DNA of 64,000 bases from Xenorhabdus eapokensis (lineage in GTDB: Bacteria > Pseudomonadota > Gammaproteobacteria > Enterobacterales > Enterobacteriaceae): positions 1 to 64,000 of the forward strand of contig NZ_MKGQ01000021.1 of assembly GCF_001908105.1 (NCBI RefSeq). Direction: 5' to 3'. Positions 58,563-64,000 of this stretch are shown here, in pieces. A model generated the notes under the pieces. That model was not told the DNA's origin, ran no database searches, and saw nothing but the letters and a program-made list of their open reading frames with translations. Position 1 is the stretch's first letter, and each line of letters starts with the position of its first letter. The translations under genes were made by a program, and so were the position numbers.

Positions 58563-58804
58563 TTCTATATATCCCGTCCGATTACATGAAAAAATCAAAT
58601 TAAGTGATCAAAGAATCACTCACGACAAAATTACCAGTAGCATGAGATTCAATAATCTCCGACATAACTGAAATATACATCTTTAGCCAGAGCAGTAACT
58701 GTCCTTTGTATTACTCTTGGGATCGCCCAATTTCTAAAATATTTCGGTAATGGGTTGTAAAAGTATTATTGCGTCATCTGGGTAATGCACTTGCCACAAT
58801 TGAT

Positions 58805-58818
58805 TAAGAATATTCTTA
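58805..58818. promoter_or_regulatory. RcsB (RcsAB-type) box upstream of flhDC
   Basis: TAAGAATATTCTTA matches the RcsAB box (TAAGAATATTCCTA) in 13 of 14 positions and lies inside an 18-base perfect palindrome (58803-58820). It is 243 bases before flhD. In E. coli the box sits just after the flhDC transcription start, which predicts a start near 58822 here. Role: repression under envelope stress. Confidence 0.75.
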
Positions 58819-58886
58819 ATGCTAATTAACTTTACTCCTGAATCATCAACTTATACAACGGAGAATATATGTCATTTTAAATACTA

Positions 58887-58902
58887 TGTGATCCAGATCA
58901 CA
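58887..58902. promoter_or_regulatory. CRP-cAMP site upstream of flhDC
   Basis: TGTGATCCAGATCACA is a perfect CRP palindrome (TGTGA-N6-TCACA). Its centre lies 83 bases upstream of the RcsB box centre, placing it near -72 relative to the start predicted from the RcsB box, as in E. coli. Confidence 0.85.
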
Positions 58903-60123
58903 AAACTGGTGCTTTTTATTATGATTCTAGCTCATTAACTATTCAAGCAATAAAAAACGAGAAATAGTCTACAATTAATAAGTTAAATTATTTAAATAAA
59001 AATATTAGGGAAAGTTTTTGGTTTTATACGATCTATTAAACTTATAAATCCAAAATAACGATAAAAAATCCTTCCTTTAGTTAAATTATCAATATTCTAA
59101 TAATGTTTGCTTCTTGATAATGTAGCTAGATGCCCATCTTCCACTATAACTTGATTTAGATCATAGTCATGCCAAATTTATTAATTAAATGTGAATACTA
59201 GTTATTGAAAAGCTATCAGTATGATCATTTTTAGTTTATGATCGCACTATTTTCAAGCAGAATAAAAAACGCACACACCCCCACTTAGAGTACAAACATC
59301 ACACAGATCACAAAAATAAGATAAAATACAGTATGATATTGAAATAAAAAAACATCTGTATCTCTATCCCTCATAAACTCAACTAGCAAGGCTTTGCTAA
59401 TTAAACAAAATTCAATCCTCTCCGCAATCTATCAAGGATATTTTCCTTCAGCATAATCAATAAATTTCTCTAAACCAAACAAATACATATATTACCTGCT
59501 TGTGACATAAATTTAACTGAGCACCTCCTGCTGATTATTTCCCCTCTTCAGCCAGCTCACGCGCACAAAAAGTAAGAGAAATTAATCAATAATTTTAGCC
59601 CCAACAACATAAATGATAAGAATGGCAAATGTTTTGTGAGGCTTTTCAGTACAAGCAAATTAGCAGTTAAATTTTCAAATAAGGTAGCTTATTGATTAAA
59701 AATTAATTTGCTTAAATAACAAAAAATATAAATATAAAATAATTCCCAAATGCAAACTTGGCAACAATATCTTATTACATAAAATCCAATTAAAAGACGA
59801 ATAGACAATTAGAATAAAAACAAATAAAGCCAAATGTAAAAACAGATATAAAAAGAAAGTCACCCTATTTAACATTGGAATAAAATGGTAATAGATAGAT
59901 TAATTCGACGTTTCAAATAAAAAAAATAACAGGTAAATGTAACGCTATTACTTCCTTAAATTCATTTGTATTGTGATAGGCAGTTCATGTTTAAAGAATA
60001 ACATCAAGACCTATTCTAAATATCGGCAAAAAATTCATCATAACGAGAGCTATCATGCCATGTACTCCGTATGGATTACTCCCTTAACCCACACAAAATA
60101 AGGTATTAATTAATGAGAATTAT
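58903..60123. other. Long AT-rich non-coding region between mgtB and flhDC
   Basis: About 1.2 kb upstream of the flhDC promoter elements holds no ORF I can support on either strand. It includes the FNR-like site and many A/T tracts, for example near 59750-59940. It could bind H-NS or Lrp-type proteins or encode a small RNA; the sequence alone does not decide. Confidence 0.55.
59151..59164. promoter_or_regulatory. FNR/CRP-like palindrome
   Basis: TTGATTTAGATCAT matches the FNR consensus TTGAT-N4-ATCAA except for the last base. It is about 590 bases before flhD, too far for direct action at the predicted promoter; it could serve another transcript or be chance. Confidence 0.4.
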
Positions 60124-62823
60124 TTACAACCAACCACTAAATCGATGAATGTAAAACCGCTTCATCATTTGAACAACGACACAGTAGCTTATTAATGTTC
60201 CAATTAACCACGGAAAATATTCCCACGGTAGTGGTTGTAACCCAATTAGGTTACCAAATGCAGAGAATGGAATGTAAACACCAAGTACCATTATTATTAG
60301 TGTCATTAATAAAACAGGGAATGCAGCCGTACTTTGTACAAAAGGAATTTTTTGTGTGCGCAACATATGTACAACCAAGGTTTGTGATAGTAATCCTTCC
60401 ACAAACCATCCAGATTGAAATAATGTTTGATGTTCTATACTGTTAGCTGCTAATACATACCACATCACAGCGTAAGTCGTAATGTCGAAGATAGATGAAG
60501 TAGGACCAATCCAGAGCATAAAACGTCCTATATTCTTTGCATCCCATTTACGAGGTTTTTTCAGAAACTCCTTATCCATTTTGTCCCACGGCAAAGACAA
60601 CTGAGAAATGTCGTACATTAGGTTTTGTACAAGCAAATGAATGGCTAACATCGGTAAAAATGGAATAAATGCACTGGCAACCAATACCGAAAATACATTT
60701 CCAAAATTTGAACTAGCCGTCATATTTAAATACTTGATGATATTCCCAAACGTTTCCCTTCCCTTAATTACTCCCTCCTCTAACACCATCAAATTTTTCT
60801 CAAGCAGAATGATATCTGCTGACTCTTTTGCGATATCCATCCCTGTATCAACTGAAATTCCAACATCGGCATCCCGTAATGCTGGCGCATCATTTATTCC
60901 ATCACCAAGAAAACCAACAGTATGTCCGTTATTTTGCAATGATTTTAAAATACGTGATTTTTGCAGAGGAGTTAACTTACAAAAGACTGATCTTAATTCC
61001 ACTTCTTTTGAAAGGTTTTCATCACTCATTAGCTCAATGTCAGAGCCAATAAGAATATTGCCAGAATCTAAATCCACATCTCGACAAATTTTAGCTGTAA
61101 TAACAGGATTATCTCCGGTAAACACCTTAATTAAAACACCATTTTCCCTTAATGCCGCAATTGCCATTACAGCACTTTCTTTTGGTGGATCTAAAAATGT
61201 TAATAAACCTTGTAACACCATCTCCTTTTCATCAGCAACAGAAAGTGGATGTTTCACTTCATCATGACTTAACTCGCGAGTCGCTAAGATTAACACTCTG
61301 AAACCTTGTTCGTTATAACTGCTAACTAATTCCATTAGATTGTTGCGGCTTTCTTCAGTGAGAGGAATAATTTTCTCTTTTATCCTTATATAGGAGCAAA
61401 CTGATAACATTTCCTCTGCGGCTCCTTTGCAAACTAATTGATAGTGATTAGACAAATTCTGTATAGAAATTGACAATCTACGCCTAACAAAATCAAAAGG
61501 TAACTCATCAATTTTTCTGTAGCTGTGAAGGAAATCAAGGTCTGAATTATCACATCCATACCTAATAATGGCTTGATCCATTACGTTTTTAGTACCGCTT
61601 TGATGAAAGCTATTTAGCCAGGCCCAGTGAAGGACAGAAGCATCTTCCTTGCCTTCTGTATCTAAATAGTGCTGGAGAATAATTTTATCCTGAGTCAGTG
61701 TTCCTGTCTTATCCGTACATAATATATCCATTGCACCAAAGTTCTGTATTGCATTGAGTCGTTTGACAATGACTTTTTTCTTTGACATAGCAATAGCACC
61801 CTTTGCCAAATTAGAACTGACAATCATGGGCAGCATTTCAGGTGTTAAACCAACAGCAACCGCCAGTGCAAACAATGCGGCATCAAGCCAATCTCCTTTT
61901 GTTAATCCATTGATTAAAAATACAATTGGTGCCATAACCAACATAAAACGGATCAACAGCCAGCTAACGCTATTAACGCCGTGATCAAATGCAGTTTGCG
62001 CGCGCGTTCCTACAATAGATTTTGCCAGTGAACCAAAATATGTTTGCTTTCCTGTCGCCACAACCACCGCAGTCGCGGTACCACTAGTGACATTGGTTCC
62101 CATTAAGCCAATATTAGAAAGTTCAAGTAACTCTGTTTCAGTGATATTATCAGGACGAGCTGTCTTGGCACTCACATGAGCCATCGTGTCATATTTTTCA
62201 ACAGGGATCGCTTCCCCCGTCAAAATTGCCTGGCTGATAAATAAATCTCTGGATTCAATTAAGTACAGATCTGCTGGGATCATGTCTCCGGCAGATAAAT
62301 AAACAATATCTCCCGGAACCAGGTACTTGATTGGAATTTCTTTTTTCTGTGGTTTGGTATTACCAGAAGGACGTCTCAAAACGGTTGCTGTTGTATTCAC
62401 CATTGATTTCAAGGCTTCCGATGCCTTATTTGTTCGATATTCCTGCCAAAACCGAAGTGTTCCACTTAATGTAACCATTATCAGAATAATAATAACACTC
62501 GTAAGCTCTGTTTCTTCTCCGTTGAATGATGGCAACAAATATTCAGTACAAAAACTGATTGCAGCTAGTATTAGCAATACATAGATAAACGGATTGTGGA
62601 AAGCAGTAATCAGTTGTATCAAAGCATGAGGTGTTTTTTCATGTGCAACTTCATTAATGCCATACTGCCCTAAACGCTCTACACCATCATAATCAGTTAA
62701 ACCCCATGTACTACCGTTAAGATCAGTAAGGATATGTTCAAGGCTTTGATTAGCTCGTTTCGCGACGATAAATTCTTTTTCCTTGAAAAAATTGGCGGAT
62801 ATATTCGTGTATTTCTCAGTCAT
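60124..62823 (-). CDS. mgtB: Mg2+-importing P-type ATPase (MgtA/MgtB type)
   Basis: This is an inner-membrane P3B ATPase importing Mg2+ under low-magnesium conditions. The start is ATG 62823 (MTEKYTNISANFFKEKEFIVAKRANQSLEHIL), giving 899 residues. Landmarks: actuator loop with LTGEAIPVEKYD, phosphorylation motif DKTGTLTQDKI, KGAAEEML in the nucleotide domain, TGDNPVITAKIC and GDGINDAPALRDADVGISVD, ten membrane helices. MgtA and MgtB are too similar to separate by eye; I use mgtB because mgtC lies immediately upstream on the same strand. A 17-codon ORF sits in its leader. Confidence 0.9.
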   Translation of the reverse strand: MTEKYTNISANFFKEKEFIVAKRANQSLEHILTDLNGSTWGLTDYDGVERLGQYGINEVAHEKTPHALIQLITAFHNPFIYVLLILAAISFCTEYLLPSFNGEETELTSVIIILIMVTLSGTLRFWQEYRTNKASEALKSMVNTTATVLRRPSGNTKPQKKEIPIKYLVPGDIVYLSAGDMIPADLYLIESRDLFISQAILTGEAIPVEKYDTMAHVSAKTARPDNITETELLELSNIGLMGTNVTSGTATAVVVATGKQTYFGSLAKSIVGTRAQTAFDHGVNSVSWLLIRFMLVMAPIVFLINGLTKGDWLDAALFALAVAVGLTPEMLPMIVSSNLAKGAIAMSKKKVIVKRLNAIQNFGAMDILCTDKTGTLTQDKIILQHYLDTEGKEDASVLHWAWLNSFHQSGTKNVMDQAIIRYGCDNSDLDFLHSYRKIDELPFDFVRRRLSISIQNLSNHYQLVCKGAAEEMLSVCSYIRIKEKIIPLTEESRNNLMELVSSYNEQGFRVLILATRELSHDEVKHPLSVADEKEMVLQGLLTFLDPPKESAVMAIAALRENGVLIKVFTGDNPVITAKICRDVDLDSGNILIGSDIELMSDENLSKEVELRSVFCKLTPLQKSRILKSLQNNGHTVGFLGDGINDAPALRDADVGISVDTGMDIAKESADIILLEKNLMVLEEGVIKGRETFGNIIKYLNMTASSNFGNVFSVLVASAFIPFLPMLAIHLLVQNLMYDISQLSLPWDKMDKEFLKKPRKWDAKNIGRFMLWIGPTSSIFDITTYAVMWYVLAANSIEHQTLFQSGWFVEGLLSQTLVVHMLRTQKIPFVQSTAAFPVLLMTLIIMVLGVYIPFSAFGNLIGLQPLPWEYFPWLIGTLISYCVVVQMMKRFYIHRFSGWL

Positions 62824-62922
62824 AACGCTTTCTCTATATTCAATTTGCAATAGCAACCATCCCTTTTAGCAAGGGATAATTTCCATATAAAATTTTTATG
62901 CGCTGCCTACTGAGAAACAACA

Positions 62923-62976
62923 TTACTCCATAGGCAACACCTTATTCAGTGTGGGAGATGGGGGAACATCGTCCAT
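62923..62976 (-). CDS. mgtL-like 17-residue leader peptide between mgtC and mgtB
   Basis: ATG 62976 has TAAGGAGTC at ideal spacing and opens MDDVPPSPTLNKVLPME, 17 codons. Salmonella MgtL, the leader peptide of mgtA, is also 17 residues and begins with acidic residues and prolines (MEPDPTP). There the Asp/Glu-Pro run stalls or destabilises ribosomes at low Mg2+ or low proline and turns on mgtA. This peptide has Asp-Asp and Pro-Pro-Ser-Pro in the same place. A small ATCCCTT/AAGGGAT hairpin follows before mgtB. Function is inference. Confidence 0.55.
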   Translation of the reverse strand: MDDVPPSPTLNKVLPME

Positions 62977-63025
62977 ATAGACTCCTTACAATAAAAACTG
63001 ATTGAATTAACGATAAAAAAATATT

Positions 63026-63736
63026 CTAAGCGGGTAGTTCAGCCGCAATTTTCCAATTAACGGAAGTGACACTTTTTTCCAAACTTACCCGGCAAACAAT
63101 CGATTCGATTTCTCTTTGATCCGCTGGCGTTGCCAATATTTCCGCACAAACCTCAAGCCTGCCTGGCTGAATAGCATCTGCACTACTCAATGATTGCAAT
63201 CTGACACCTAACCCATTGAGTGCTTGTAAAATCAACGTTCTTACCAAAATTTCATCATTGATGTCGCAAGTAATATGGATCTTATAGCGTTGTTCCAGAT
63301 CTATGGCTTGCTGATGTGGCTGAGTATTAATTTGTTGCGCGATCTCCCGTAGTAAAATGTTTGCACAGAGAATAATTGCTGTAGCAATACCAGCCGCCCA
63401 GTATTGCCCTATGCCACATAACTCCCCTATGCCCGCTGAACACCATAATGTCGCTGCTGTATTTAAACCACGGATGCTCATTCCCTGACGCATAATCACA
63501 CCCGCGCCAAGAAAACCAACTCCAGAGATAATTTGTGCAGCAATACGATCAGGATTTCCCTCAGAAGCGTTCATTGCAGTAACCATGAAAAGTGCAGCAC
63601 CTGTTGATACCAAAGCGTTGGTTCTTAATCCTGCCATACGCTGACGCCACTGACGTTCAGCGCCAATCAAGGCTCCAAAACACAGCGCGGATAGTAAGTG
63701 CATTGCGATAGATGTTAACAACATGAGATTCTCCAT
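63026..63736 (-). CDS. mgtC: MgtC-family virulence/Mg2+ homeostasis protein
   Basis: MgtC is an inner-membrane protein; in Salmonella it inhibits the F1Fo ATP synthase and supports growth in low Mg2+ and inside macrophages. The start is ATG 63736 (MENLMLLTSIAMHLLSALCFGALIGAERQWRQRMAGLRTNALVSTGAALF), giving 236 residues. Signature blocks: GALIGAERQWRQRMAGLRTNALV, RIAAQIISGVGFLGAGVIMRQGMSIRGLNTAATLWCSAGIGELCGIG. The C-terminal ACT-like domain is present (YKIHITCDINDEILVRTLILQAL), as in true MgtC rather than short relatives. mgtB follows on the same strand. Confidence 0.93.
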   Translation of the reverse strand: MENLMLLTSIAMHLLSALCFGALIGAERQWRQRMAGLRTNALVSTGAALFMVTAMNASEGNPDRIAAQIISGVGFLGAGVIMRQGMSIRGLNTAATLWCSAGIGELCGIGQYWAAGIATAIILCANILLREIAQQINTQPHQQAIDLEQRYKIHITCDINDEILVRTLILQALNGLGVRLQSLSSADAIQPGRLEVCAEILATPADQREIESIVCRVSLEKSVTSVNWKIAAELPA

Positions 63737-63918
63737 AACATCAACTGGATATAAATACTCTAAGTCCCTCAAGTTATTGATTGTAAACTTGATTGATTAG
63801 TGCAAACTTGAAATCTGTTAGATACAGAAAATCATGTACATAGAGGCTGGCTCATTTAATTTTATTTACTGAGCTTTTTATTGGTTGCGTTTTTTCATCC
63901 GTTATAAAACTAATACGC

Positions 63919-63948
63919 AAAAAATAGCCTGAAGAGATGATCTCTTCA
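63919..63948 (-). terminator. Terminator-like hairpin upstream of mgtC
   Basis: On the minus strand TGAAGAGA and TCTCTTCA form an eight-base stem with loop TCA, followed by GGCTATTTTTT. It may end an operon lying to the right of the window or act as an attenuator in a long mgtC leader. The 180 bases between it and mgtC show no clear PhoP box. Confidence 0.65.
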
Positions 63949-64000
63949 TCGTACACAGGACATTCTGACGACGAATCTTTAATCGATTATTTGTATGTTC

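Noticed and set aside
63773..63918. PhoP box before mgtC
   Set aside because: AGTTTG and AGTTTA occur on the minus strand but 13 bases apart instead of the five needed.
63902..63949. 15-codon frame (MKRSSLQ...) upstream of mgtC as a second leader peptide
   Set aside because: No ribosome binding site and it overlaps the terminator stem.

Overview
The window looks like an AT-rich chromosome segment of an enterobacterium of the Morganellaceae. Xenorhabdus is my best guess and Photorhabdus second. This rests on the contiguous flg and flh/che/flhDC flagellar genes with an mgtCB-type operon next to flhDC, on the insect-pathogen style accessory genes, and on protein sequences close to but clearly different from E. 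coli and Salmonella. The genus is inference; no 16S or other marker gene is present.

Layout. 1-1968: nested mobile DNA, with a group II intron inside an IS1-family element that itself cuts an HK97-type capsid gene. 2068-5257: a terminator-bounded operon of an orphan Hcp (type VI secretion tube protein) with a C-terminal extension, a papain-like cysteine-peptidase-fold protein, a small lipoprotein and a membrane protein; it reads as an effector/immunity cargo module. 5747-11135: the replication and integration end of a P4/PICI-like satellite (primase-helicase, two small ORFs, a divergent ribbon-helix-helix regulator with its operator, an AlpA-like regulator, a tyrosine integrase), ending at a 3' tRNA-Lys copy that is the probable attachment site. 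A second, broken integrase follows. 11791-15543: LysR regulator, MFS efflux pump, an NTF2-like protein and an SDR dehydrogenase. 15869-19928: a double-glycine bacteriocin precursor with its C39 peptidase/ABC exporter and HlyD-type adaptor.

20394-32257 is the complete flgNMA / flgBCDEFGHIJKL set. 32473-37448 is a four-gene chaperone-usher fimbria. 38344-39324 is a stand-alone glycosyltransferase of the clostridial-toxin/PaTox type, directly downstream of flhA. 39601-42847 is flhBA with no flhE following. Three genes not usual at this place (an AgcS-type amino-acid/sodium symporter, a Hin/Pin-type serine recombinase, an alpha/beta hydrolase) separate flhB from cheZ. 46236-58562 is cheZYBR, two chemoreceptors, cheWA, motBA and flhCD, all leftward.

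Regulation fits the enterobacterial flagellar cascade. The flhDC upstream region has a perfect CRP palindrome and an RcsB-type box about 83 bp apart; good sigma-28 promoters precede flgMN, flgKL and the first chemoreceptor. The right end holds an Mg2+ transport operon (mgtC, then an MgtA/MgtB-type P-ATPase). Between its two genes is a 17-codon, Asp/Pro-rich reading frame with a strong ribosome binding site, resembling the mgtL leader peptide of Salmonella.
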